NCBI RefSeq assembly: GCF_036013915.1 | Contig: NZ_CP107899.1 | Location: 496,001-560,000 of the forward strand | Length of the DNA: 64,000 bases | Direction: 5' to 3' | DNA from: Streptomyces sp. NBC_00464 | GTDB taxonomy: Bacteria; Actinomycetota; Actinomycetes; Streptomycetales; Streptomycetaceae | Shown here: positions 17,159 to 25,181 of the stretch, in pieces | How positions within the stretch are numbered: the stretch's first letter is position 1 | Layout: every line of letters starts with the position of its first letter | Program-made: the position numbers and the translations under genes | Notes under the pieces: model-generated | The model's database searches: none | Told to the model about the DNA's origin: nothing | Seen by the model: only the letters and a program-made list of their open reading frames with translations

Positions 17159-18010
17159 TCAGGTCCGCGCCACCGGAGGAGCGAGCTCCCGGCGCCGCCG
17201 GCTGATGGAGTCGGGGTCCCAGTCCGGCCGGGGAACGGACGCCAGCAGCAACTGCGTGTACGGGTGTCCGGGGTCGGAGAGCAGCTCCGCGACAGGGCGG
17301 TGCTCCATGGTGCGGCCCCGGTACAGGACGAGCGCCTCGTCGCACACGTACCGCACGACGGCCAGGTCATGGCTGACGAAGACCAGGCCGATGCCGGTGT
17401 CGCGGCGGATGTCCGACAGGAGGTTGAGCACCTGGGCCTGGACGGAGACATCGAGCGCGGACACCGCCTCGTCCAGGACGAGCACGGCGGGTTCGACCGC
17501 CAGCGCACGTGCGATGGCGGCGCGTTGGCGCTGGCCGCCGGAGAGTTTGCGCGGCAGGGCCGCAGCCTCCCGCCCCCCGAGCCCCACCTGGTCGAGGAGT
17601 TCTCTCGTCCTGGCGGCCCGGGCGGCAGGATCGGCGAGACCGTGCAGGCGCAGCGCTCCGTCGATGGTGGCGCCGATGGTGATCCGGCCGTCCAGCGAGA
17701 GGTACGGGTCCTGGAAGACGATCTGCACCGCCTTGGCGCGGGCGAGGCGGGCCGCTCTGCCGCGTACCGTCGGGGCCAGTGGTTCGCCCTGGACGAGTAT
17801 CTGTCCGGCGTCGGGGCGTTCGAGGCCGATCAGCATCCGGGCCGTGGTCGTCTTGCCGGAGCCCGACTCCCCCACGATGCCGAGGGCGCCGCCGGCCCGC
17901 AGTGAGAACGACAGGTCATCGACGGCGACGACCTCCGTCTTTCCCGTCCGGTAGGCCTTACGCAGGCCGCTGACCTGAAGCAGCGTGCGGCCACTGTCGT
18001 CGACGGTCAA
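17159..18010 (-). CDS. Oligopeptide ABC transporter ATP-binding protein (DppF/OppF type)
   Basis: Second ATPase of the importer (283 aa). Walker A GESGSGKTT, signature [15 protein letters not shown], Walker B VLVLDEAVSALDVSV and switch His VSHDLAVV are present. Note Ala instead of Pro in DEP. The C-terminal oligopeptide domain is short and lacks the Cys cluster found in its partner. The start ATG overlaps the DppD-type stop (ATGA). Last gene of the operon. Confidence 0.92.
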   Translation of the reverse strand: MTVDDSGRTLLQVSGLRKAYRTGKTEVVAVDDLSFSLRAGGALGIVGESGSGKTTTARMLIGLERPDAGQILVQGEPLAPTVRGRAARLARAKAVQIVFQDPYLSLDGRITIGATIDGALRLHGLADPAARAARTRELLDQVGLGGREAAALPRKLSGGQRQRAAIARALAVEPAVLVLDEAVSALDVSVQAQVLNLLSDIRRDTGIGLVFVSHDLAVVRYVCDEALVLYRGRTMEHRPVAELLSDPGHPYTQLLLASVPRPDWDPDSISRRRRELAPPVART

Positions 18011-19011
18011 CTTCCCTCCCTTGTCGCTGTGTTGTCGCTGACGGTGGGTGACTCCTGCGCGAGGTGGCAGGCGACCAGCGCCGCGCCGTGCCGCTCCAGC
18101 GGCGGCGGTGTCCGGTCACAGACGCCGGGCCGGGCCGAGCGGCAGCGCGCCGCGAAGGAGCAGCCGGGCGCCGAGTCGAGCAGCCCCATGGGGGAACCCG
18201 GGATCGGGGTGAGCCGGGCGGGCGGTCCGTCCGGGGCCAGGAGGGGCGGCGACGAGCCGAGCAGGCCGGCCGTGTAGGGGTGGCGGGGTGTCTCGAAGAG
18301 CTGTGCGGTGGGGGCGGTCTCGACGATCCGGCCCGCGTACATCACGTAGATGCGGTCGCAGACCGCGGCCGCGAGCTCGATGTCGTGCGTGATGAGGAGC
18401 ATGCCCAGATCGCGTTCGCGCTGCAGCCGGCCGAGGATGGCCATGATCTCGGCCTGGGTGGAGACATCGAGCGCGGTGGTGGGTTCGTCGCAGAGCAGCA
18501 GCCTGGGACCGGCGGTGAGCGCTGCGGCGATCATGACGCGTTGCAGCATGCCGCCGGAGAGCTCGTACGGGTACTGGCGCAGGTGCCGTTCGGGGTCCGG
18601 GAGTCCGACCGCACCGAGCAGTTCGACAGCGCGGTCGTTGGCGCGGCCCTTGCTCCAGCCGTTGCTGACGCGCAGTGCCTCGGTGAGGAAGTCGCCGATG
18701 CGGCGGACCGGGTTGATGCCCGCCCGGGGGTCCTGGAAGATCATCGATGCCGTGCCGGTGCGGATCGCCCGCAGGGCTGCCGGGCCGGCGCCCACCACCT
18801 CCGTTCCGTCGACGCGCACATGTCCGTCGACGTCGGCCCCGGTGGGGAACAGCCCGAGGGCCGACCGTGCGGTGACCGACTTCCCGGAGCCGGATTCGCC
18901 CACCAGCGCGACGACTTCACCTGCCGAGACGGCCAGGTCGATGCCGTCGAGGACCGGCCGGGCCATGCCGGGCAGGGCGATGCTCAGGTTCTCGTACTCC
19001 AGCAGCGCCAT
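18007..19011 (-). CDS. Oligopeptide ABC transporter ATP-binding protein (DppD/OppD type)
   Basis: First ATPase (334 aa). Start ATG 19011 lies in a TGATG junction with the upstream permease stop. Walker [12 protein letters not shown]-loop MIFQDP, signature LSGGMLQRVMIAAAL, Walker B LLLCDEPTTALDVST, switch His ITHDIELA. The C-terminal extension carries the oligopeptide-family Cys motif (GCSFAARCRSARPGVCDRT ... CH), which coordinates a 4Fe-4S cluster in related proteins. Confidence 0.93.
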   Translation of the reverse strand: MALLEYENLSIALPGMARPVLDGIDLAVSAGEVVALVGESGSGKSVTARSALGLFPTGADVDGHVRVDGTEVVGAGPAALRAIRTGTASMIFQDPRAGINPVRRIGDFLTEALRVSNGWSKGRANDRAVELLGAVGLPDPERHLRQYPYELSGGMLQRVMIAAALTAGPRLLLCDEPTTALDVSTQAEIMAILGRLQRERDLGMLLITHDIELAAAVCDRIYVMYAGRIVETAPTAQLFETPRHPYTAGLLGSSPPLLAPDGPPARLTPIPGSPMGLLDSAPGCSFAARCRSARPGVCDRTPPPLERHGAALVACHLAQESPTVSDNTATREGS

Positions 19012-19874
19012 CAGGTCTTCCTCCCTGCGAGCCGGTCGCCGACGTTCTCCCCGACGATGTTGAAGGCGACGACGACCACCACGACGGCGACGGCGGGCAC
19101 GACCGCGGACAGCGGCTGGCCGCGCAGCACGGCTGCCTGGGACTGGTTGATCATGGCGCCCCAGTCGGGTGTCGGTGCCTGCACGCCCAGGCCGAGGAAG
19201 GACAGGGCGGCGAGGTCGAGCAGCGCGTAGCCGAAGTTGACGGTGGACTGGGCGAGCACGGTCGGGCCGATGTTCGGCAGCAGCCGGCGGACCGCGACAT
19301 ACAGCGCGGAGTGCCCCTGCACCCGGTAGGCCGCGATGTACGGCCTGGCCTGCTCCTGCATCGCGAGGCCGCGCACCAGGCGCGCGGTGTACGGCATGTA
19401 GGCCACGGACATGGCGATCACCGGTGCCGTCATCCCCTTGCCGAAGACCGCCACCGCGAGAATCGCGACGAGCAGCGCCGGGAAGGCGAAGACCACATCG
19501 AGCAGCCGCCCGAGAACGGTGTCGACCCAGCCGCCCCGCCACGCCGCGAACAGGCCGACGGCGATACCGGCCACGGTCGAGACCAGGACCACCAGCAGCG
19601 GTCCGACCAGACTCGTGCGGCTTCCCTCGACCAGGGCCGAGAAGGTGTCGTGCCCGCCCTGGTCGGTGCCCAGCCAGTGGTCGGCGCTCGGGCCGACGAG
19701 CCCGGTGCCCAGCTCTCCGTACGTCGGGTCCTGCGGTGACAGCCACGGTGCGAACACCGCGACCAGCACGAAGAGGACAAGAAGGGCCAGGCAGAGCTTC
19801 TCCAGCCAACCACCCCCCATGGAGCGCAGCTTGGCGATCGGCCTGCGGGTCACTCCCGCCATCGGGGCGCTCAT
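19011..19874 (-). CDS. Oligopeptide ABC permease (DppC type)
   Basis: 287-aa inner-membrane permease. It has the DppC start segment before the first span, HWLGTDQGGHDTFSALVEGSRTS (peptide-permease motif), a run of about six spans and the EAA-type loop region RVQGHSALYVAVRRLLPNI. The ATG at 19874 overlaps the DppB-type stop (ATGA), fixing the start. Confidence 0.92.
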   Translation of the reverse strand: MSAPMAGVTRRPIAKLRSMGGGWLEKLCLALLVLFVLVAVFAPWLSPQDPTYGELGTGLVGPSADHWLGTDQGGHDTFSALVEGSRTSLVGPLLVVLVSTVAGIAVGLFAAWRGGWVDTVLGRLLDVVFAFPALLVAILAVAVFGKGMTAPVIAMSVAYMPYTARLVRGLAMQEQARPYIAAYRVQGHSALYVAVRRLLPNIGPTVLAQSTVNFGYALLDLAALSFLGLGVQAPTPDWGAMINQSQAAVLRGQPLSAVVPAVAVVVVVVAFNIVGENVGDRLAGRKT

Positions 19875-20839
19875 CGCGCACTCCCCGCTGCCGCCACCCG
19901 CGGATCGATCAGCGGATGCACCAGGTCCACCAGGAAGTTGACCACGACGAACGCGGCCACCACGAGCAGCACGATCGCCTGCACCACCTGGAAGTCCATC
20001 TGGTTGACCGAGGTCACCAGCAGGGATCCCACGCCCGACATGCCGAACGCCGTCTCCACGATCGAGGTGCTCACGAGCATTCCGGAGATGAGGAGCGCGG
20101 AGACGGTGACGATCGGGCCGAGGGCGTTGCGCAGTACGTGCCGCCGGATCACGGTCCACCGCGGGGTGCCGCGGCTCACCGCGACCTCGACGTGCTCACG
20201 GCCCAGTTCCTCCAGCATCGACGAGCGGGTCACCCGCGTGACCATCGCCATGAACGTGACGGACAGGGCGATCGCCGGCAGTACGACGTGGTGCAGCCGG
20301 TCGAGAACACCTGTGCCGTTGCCTATCGTCGGGAACCAGCCCAGTTTCACGCCGAACAGCGACCGCAGCAGCAGCGCGGCGACGAAGGCGGGGGCCGCGG
20401 CCCCCACGGTCACCAGCAGCATCAGCATCGAGTCGGTGCGGGTGCCGCGGCGCAGCGCGCCGACGATGCCGGCCGCGACCCCGACCACCGCGATCAGCAG
20501 GGCCGAGGCGGCGATCAGCAGCAGGGTGGCCGGCAGCCGCGACCAGATGACCGAGCTGACGTCCTGGTGGAAGACGTAGGAGCGGCCGAAGTCGCCGTGC
20601 AGCACGCCGCCCAGCCAGTCCCAGTACCGGACGAGGAACGGCTCGTCGAAGCCGTATCTGTGGCGGATCTGGGCGAGTTCCTCGGGGCCGGCGCTGCGCC
20701 CGCGCACCAGGAAGCTCGCCGGGTCGCCGGGCGCCAGGTACAGCGAGGAGAACACCAGGAAGGAGGTGACCAGCAAGGTCGCCGCCATCCCGGCCAGGCG
20801 GCTCACGACCCCGATCGCCCGGGTGGCCGTGCGGCTCAC
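19871..20839 (-). CDS. Oligopeptide ABC permease (DppB type)
   Basis: 322-aa permease with the family N-terminal LVTSFLVFSSLYLAPGDPASFL, six spans, the loop VEVAVSRGTPRWTVIRRHVLRNAL and the C-terminal NFLVDLVHPLIDPRV. The GTG at 20839 overlaps the stop of the substrate-binding gene (GTGA); this coupling and the N-terminal hydrophobic helix decide the start over the longer frame. Confidence 0.92.
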   Translation of the reverse strand: MSRTATRAIGVVSRLAGMAATLLVTSFLVFSSLYLAPGDPASFLVRGRSAGPEELAQIRHRYGFDEPFLVRYWDWLGGVLHGDFGRSYVFHQDVSSVIWSRLPATLLLIAASALLIAVVGVAAGIVGALRRGTRTDSMLMLLVTVGAAAPAFVAALLLRSLFGVKLGWFPTIGNGTGVLDRLHHVVLPAIALSVTFMAMVTRVTRSSMLEELGREHVEVAVSRGTPRWTVIRRHVLRNALGPIVTVSALLISGMLVSTSIVETAFGMSGVGSLLVTSVNQMDFQVVQAIVLLVVAAFVVVNFLVDLVHPLIDPRVAAAGSAR

Positions 20840-22515
20840 TTCTTCGCGCCGATCTCGGCGGCCCACGGGTAGTAGAGGTAGGCGACCGACGGCTGGACGC
20901 CGGTGATCCGGTTGCCCAGGAAGACGCTGGTGGGCTGGGTGTACAGGGGCAGCCAGGGCAGTTCCCGCAGGGCGATCTTCTGCGCCTTCGCGCTCGCCGC
21001 GGCCCGTGCGGCCGGGTCGTAGGTGCCGGAGGCATCCTCGACCGCCTGGTCGAACTCCTTGTTCGACCAGCCGCCGTAGTTCGTGAACATGCCGGTCTCC
21101 AGCGAGCCGTACACATCCAGCGGGTCGGTGATCGAGGTGTACCAGAAGGTCAGGAAGAGGTCGATCCCCTTGCGGGCGGCGGCGTCGGTGAAGAGCGTCG
21201 AGTACTTCTCCGGGGACAGCGTCTCGATCTTGGGGTCCAGGCCGATGGCCTTGGCGGCCTGCTCCATGGCCTGCGCGACGATCGTGGTCTGCGAGTCGAG
21301 CGGGCTGGTCGCGATGACGATCCGCTCCCCCTTCACCCCGGCCTTTTCCGCGATCTCCTTGGCCTTCGCCGGGTCGTACGGGTAGTGCGGCACGTCCTTG
21401 ATGATGGCCTTGCGATCGGCGGCGGGCGCCTGGTCCCACATGTTGTCGGTGACGAGGGAGTCGGCGATCTCGCCCGTCCCGCCGACGCCGGCCTTGACGA
21501 TGCCCTTGCGGTCGATCGCCATGAGCAGGGCCTTGCGCACCTCGACGTCACCGAGCGGGCCCTTGAGATCGCCCACGATCTCCTCGGCGACAGTGCTGTT
21601 GACGCCGAAGTAGAGCTTGCCCGCGGTGGACGAGCCGAGCTGGTCGTAGGCGTCGGCCGGGACCATCCAGCCACCGTCCACCTCACCGCTCTGGAAGGCG
21701 TTGACGCGGGTCGTCGCGTCACTCAGGAACACGAACTTGACCTGGCCCGCCTTGGGCTTCAGCTCCTTGTTCCAGTAACCGTCGAACTTCTTCAGGGTGA
21801 GTGACTGACCCGATGCCCAGGACCCGAAGGAGAACGGGCCCGTGCAGTTGACCCCTCCCTTGGGGCTGCCGTAGTCCTTGCCCGCCTTGGCGAGGGTCGC
21901 GGCCGACTCGATGGTCCCCGAGCTGGTGGCCATCTCCTGGTTGAAGACCGCGTCCGGCTTCGTCAGCTTGACGGTGACTTCCAGGGGTCCGGTCATGTCG
22001 ATCGACTTCACGTTGCGGAACGTGTTCTCCCACGCGCTGCCCACGGCGGGGTCCATGTGACGGCGCAGCGAGGCGACGACGTCCTTCGCGGTGAGGACCG
22101 TGCCGTCGTGGAAGCGCACACCCGGACGGATCTTGTAGACCCAGGTGGTGGGCGTCGGATTGGTGAACGAGGACGCCAGGTTCGGGGATGTCGTCAGGTC
22201 CGGGTTCCAGCGCAGCAGGCTCTCGCAGACGTTGGCGAGGATCTGGTTCGGCGGGTAGTCGTACGCGTAGGCGTAGTCCAGCGAGGAGGGCTCGGCGTAG
22301 ATCGACCAGGTGAAGGAGCCGATGTCGCCCGCGGCGGCGGGCGTCTGCTTGGTCAGCTCGTACGACGTTCCGGCGGCGGCGTCCTCGTTCTTGTCCGCCG
22401 TGCCGCTGCACGCACTGGTGATGAGCACGGCGCTCGCCGCGAGGAGGGCCCCCGCTGCGCGGCGAACCGTCCGCATGCGCGTCGGCCGTCTCGATCCTGC
22501 ACTCTGCGATGGCAC
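20836..22515 (-). CDS. Family-5 oligopeptide-type substrate-binding lipoprotein
   Basis: 559-aa solute receptor (SBP_bac_5). The GTG at 22515 has GGAG eight bases upstream; a later ATG at 22476 lacks an RBS. The signal peptide ends in lipobox TSAC, followed by GTADKNEDAA. The mature protein has the family run NPDLTTSPNLASSFTNPTPTTWVYKIRPGVRFHDG and, later, VRKALLMAIDRKGI. Ligand unknown; the amidohydrolase upstream in the same operon suggests an N-acylated or cyclic amide-like compound (inference). Confidence 0.92.
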   Translation of the reverse strand: MPSQSAGSRRPTRMRTVRRAAGALLAASAVLITSACSGTADKNEDAAAGTSYELTKQTPAAAGDIGSFTWSIYAEPSSLDYAYAYDYPPNQILANVCESLLRWNPDLTTSPNLASSFTNPTPTTWVYKIRPGVRFHDGTVLTAKDVVASLRRHMDPAVGSAWENTFRNVKSIDMTGPLEVTVKLTKPDAVFNQEMATSSGTIESAATLAKAGKDYGSPKGGVNCTGPFSFGSWASGQSLTLKKFDGYWNKELKPKAGQVKFVFLSDATTRVNAFQSGEVDGGWMVPADAYDQLGSSTAGKLYFGVNSTVAEEIVGDLKGPLGDVEVRKALLMAIDRKGIVKAGVGGTGEIADSLVTDNMWDQAPAADRKAIIKDVPHYPYDPAKAKEIAEKAGVKGERIVIATSPLDSQTTIVAQAMEQAAKAIGLDPKIETLSPEKYSTLFTDAAARKGIDLFLTFWYTSITDPLDVYGSLETGMFTNYGGWSNKEFDQAVEDASGTYDPAARAAASAKAQKIALRELPWLPLYTQPTSVFLGNRITGVQPSVAYLYYPWAAEIGAKK

Positions 22516-22567
22516 TGTCTGTCTCCGTCCGGGGTGGGGTCGATGAAGTGCGTGGGGGGGGGCTGCG

Positions 22568-24265
22568 TCAGTCGGTCGACGCAGTGGGCGCGGTCGCGTC
22601 CGCGTCGAACACGAGGCGGCCTTCGACGTAGGTCCGGCGGACCCGGACGTCGCCTATCTCGTCGGCGGGGCGCGTGAACGGGTCACGGTCGAGGACGACG
22701 AGGTCCGCGTACTTGCCCACCTCGACCGTGCCGGTCACGTCGTCGAGGTGGTTCACCCAGGCGGTACCCGCGGTGTACGCGGTGAGCGCCTCGGCCAGGG
22801 TCAGTGCCTGTTCGGGGTAGAACGGCGGGTACGTCTCGCCCTCGGGGAGTTCCCGGGCCGGGGCGGTACGGTTGACCGCCACGTGGATGCCCCACAGCGG
22901 GTTGGGGCTGCTCACCGACCAGTCGCTGCCGGCGGCGAGGTGGGCACCGGCGCGGCGCAGATCCCCGAACGGGTACTGCTGGGCGGCGCGTTCGGCCCCG
23001 AGGAAGGGGATGGTCAGCTCGTCCATCTGTGGCTCGTGGGCGGCCCACAGCGGCTGGATGTTCGCGGCGACGCCGAGTTCCGCGAAACGCGCGATGTCAT
23101 CGGGGTGGACAACCTGGAGGTGGGCCAGGTGGTGCCGGTGGTCGTTTGCGCCGTTGGCGGCACGGGCCTCGCCGAGCGCGTCGAGTGCCTCGCGCACGGC
23201 CCGGTCGCCGAGGGCGTGGAAGTGGACCTGGAAGCCGGACCGGTCGAGCGCGCACACCGCTTCCTTCAGCAGTCCGGGCTCGACGAAGCTCAGGCCGGAG
23301 TTGCCGGTCGCGCAGCCGCAGCCGTCCAGATAGGGCTCCAGCATCCCGGCGGTGAAGTTCTCCGCGACGCCGTCCTGCATGATCTTGATGCTGGTGGCGC
23401 CGAAGCGGCCCTCCCGGCCGATGCGGCGACGCTCCTCCAGCTCCGGAAGCTGCTCCATCCCGCGGTTGCGGTCCCACCACAGGGCGCCGACGACCCGGGC
23501 GAGCAGCGAGCCCTCGCGGGCCGCACGCAGGTAGACGGGCAGGTTGTCCGGGTAGCCGTGGAAGGAGCCGATCATGGCGTCCTGCCACCCGGTGACCCCG
23601 AGTGAGAACAGGTACTCCTGAGCGGCGAGCAGTCCGGCGTACGTCTCGTCCTCGGTCGCGACGGGAACGTGCTTGGCGACCAGCTCGACGGCGCCCTCGT
23701 GCAGGGTGCCGGCCGGGGTGCCGTCCGCCTCCCGCTCGATACGGCCGTCGGCCGGGTCGGCGGTGTGCCGGTCGACACCGGCGATCTCCAGGGCGCGGGT
23801 GTTGACCCATGCACCGTGGCCGTCGCAGTTCATGAGAAGCACGGGCCGGTCGGGCACCACCGCGTCGAGCATGGAACGCGTCGGTGTGCCGCCCGGGAAG
23901 CAGTCCATCGACCAGCCGCCGCCACGGATCCAGGCCGTGTCCGGGTGGTCCTCGGCGTACTGGGCCACCACGTCGAGACAGCCATCGGCGGTGGTCTGCT
24001 CGCTCTGGTCGCAGCCGAGCATCTGGGTGCCACCCATCACGGGGTGGATGTGCGCGTCCTGGAATCCGGGGACGAGCAGGCCGCCCTCCAGATCGACGAC
24101 CTCCGTACCGGCGCCGGTCAGCGTGCGCACCGTACCCACGTCGGCGACGGCGATGATGCGGCCGCCCGCGACGGCGACGGCCGCTTCAACCGGGACGGGG
24201 CCCGCTCCGGTGAAGACCCGGCCCCCGACGAAGACGGTGTCGGCTCGTTCGCTGCTGTGCGCCAT
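22568..24265 (-). CDS. YtcJ-like metal-dependent amidohydrolase
   Basis: 565-aa amidohydrolase-3 family enzyme of the urease superfamily, probably hydrolysing an amide or similar C-N bond in the cytoplasm. Metal ligands: QDAHIHPVMGG (HxH), later HFHALGDRA and HHLAHLQ, and the Asp of AAGSDWSVSSPNPLWGI. The C-terminal beta-sandwich ends with GKYADLVVLDRDPFTRP. The ATG at 24265 has GGAGGTTGA-like purines upstream and starts MAHSSERADTVFVGGRVFTG. It is the first gene of a six-gene operon with the oligopeptide ABC system, 52 bases before the receptor, and divergent from a TetR regulator. Confidence 0.88.
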   Translation of the reverse strand: MAHSSERADTVFVGGRVFTGAGPVPVEAAVAVAGGRIIAVADVGTVRTLTGAGTEVVDLEGGLLVPGFQDAHIHPVMGGTQMLGCDQSEQTTADGCLDVVAQYAEDHPDTAWIRGGGWSMDCFPGGTPTRSMLDAVVPDRPVLLMNCDGHGAWVNTRALEIAGVDRHTADPADGRIEREADGTPAGTLHEGAVELVAKHVPVATEDETYAGLLAAQEYLFSLGVTGWQDAMIGSFHGYPDNLPVYLRAAREGSLLARVVGALWWDRNRGMEQLPELEERRRIGREGRFGATSIKIMQDGVAENFTAGMLEPYLDGCGCATGNSGLSFVEPGLLKEAVCALDRSGFQVHFHALGDRAVREALDALGEARAANGANDHRHHLAHLQVVHPDDIARFAELGVAANIQPLWAAHEPQMDELTIPFLGAERAAQQYPFGDLRRAGAHLAAGSDWSVSSPNPLWGIHVAVNRTAPARELPEGETYPPFYPEQALTLAEALTAYTAGTAWVNHLDDVTGTVEVGKYADLVVLDRDPFTRPADEIGDVRVRRTYVEGRLVFDADATAPTASTD

Positions 24266-24329
24266 CAATTCAACCTCCAGCAGGGCGGAATGACCCGCCC
24301 GACGTGTTCGTTGAGGAGGAGTGAACGAC

Positions 24330-24384
24330 AGCGCAACAGCGCTGTCAACAGTGTTGCGCTCAGTGCATCCCGAACCGATACACT
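24330..24384. promoter_or_regulatory. TetR-type operator and -10 element between divergent genes
   Basis: AGCGCAACA (24330-24338) and its complement TGTTGCGCT (24352-24360) flank 13 bases that hold a nested palindrome ACAGCGCTGT. TACACT (24379-24384) lies 9 bases before the TetR ATG. The operator sits about 65-95 bases upstream of the amidohydrolase start. Confidence 0.65.
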
Positions 24385-24393
24385 GGCCGCACC

Positions 24394-25089
24394 ATGCCGA
24401 AGTCACCCGCCACCAAGGCCCGGAGCAAGCGCGCCGGCAGTCAGCTCACGCCCGCCGCGATCATCGAAGCGAGCCTGCGCATCGCCGCCCGGGGAAGCGA
24501 GGACGCCTTCACCGTCCGGCGCCTGGGCGAGGAGCTCGGGGCGGATCCGACCGCGATCTACCGGCACTTCCGCGACAAGGACGAGCTGTTGCTGTCGGTC
24601 GCGGACCACATGCTCGGCGAGGCGCTCGACGCCATCCCCGACGGCCTCGACTGGAAGGCCCGCATCCGGGCACTCGCCGACGCCTCCCTCGCGGTCGCCC
24701 TCAAGTACCCGGTGGTGGGCTCCGCCATGGCGAGCCGGACCACGCGCCGCGCCAACGAGTTCCGGGTCGTCGAACTCATCCTCGGCGCCGTACGGGAGGC
24801 CGGTCTGGAGGGGGCCGAGGCCGCCGTCCACTACCGCATGATCGGGGACACCCTCCTCGCGTACGTGGGGCAGCAGGCCGCGTTCCTGCTGTTCGACGCG
24901 GACGCCCGCGCGGCCGACGACTCCGCGTGGAGCCGCGAGTACCGGCTGGTCGACCCGCAGCGTTTCCCCCACATCACCGGCCTCAGTGGCGAACTGGCCG
25001 CGGTGACGGACGAGCAGATCTTCGGCGCCACGGTCGAGGCCCTGATCTCGGCCGTCGAAGGGAGCGCCGAAAGCCTGCGGGGCGCCTGA
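24394..25089 (+). CDS. TetR-family transcriptional regulator
   Basis: 231 aa. N-terminal HTH is classical: AAIIEASLRIAARG, FTVRRLGEELGADPTAIYRHFRDKDELL. The C-terminal ligand domain resembles TetR_C-type helices (YRMIGDTLLAYVGQQAAFLL). Divergent from the amidohydrolase/ABC operon with a 9-bp-arm inverted repeat between them, so it most likely represses that operon and itself until a substrate or product binds. It is followed by a strong hairpin shared with the convergent amine oxidase gene. Confidence 0.9.
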   Translation: MPKSPATKARSKRAGSQLTPAAIIEASLRIAARGSEDAFTVRRLGEELGADPTAIYRHFRDKDELLLSVADHMLGEALDAIPDGLDWKARIRALADASLAVALKYPVVGSAMASRTTRRANEFRVVELILGAVREAGLEGAEAAVHYRMIGDTLLAYVGQQAAFLLFDADARAADDSAWSREYRLVDPQRFPHITGLSGELAAVTDEQIFGATVEALISAVEGSAESLRGA

Positions 25090-25139
25090 CCGGGGTCGGT
25101 CCTTCGCCGGGTTGTCCGGCTCGGTCGCCCGGGACACGG

Positions 25140-25170
25140 GGGCCCGGCCGGAAGGAGTCCGGCCGGGCCC
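25140..25170. terminator. Bidirectional terminator hairpin
   Basis: Perfect 13-bp arms (25140-25152 and 25158-25170) with a 5-base loop between the convergent tetR and amine oxidase genes. Confidence 0.85.
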
Positions 25171-25181
25171 GTCGGCCTCCG

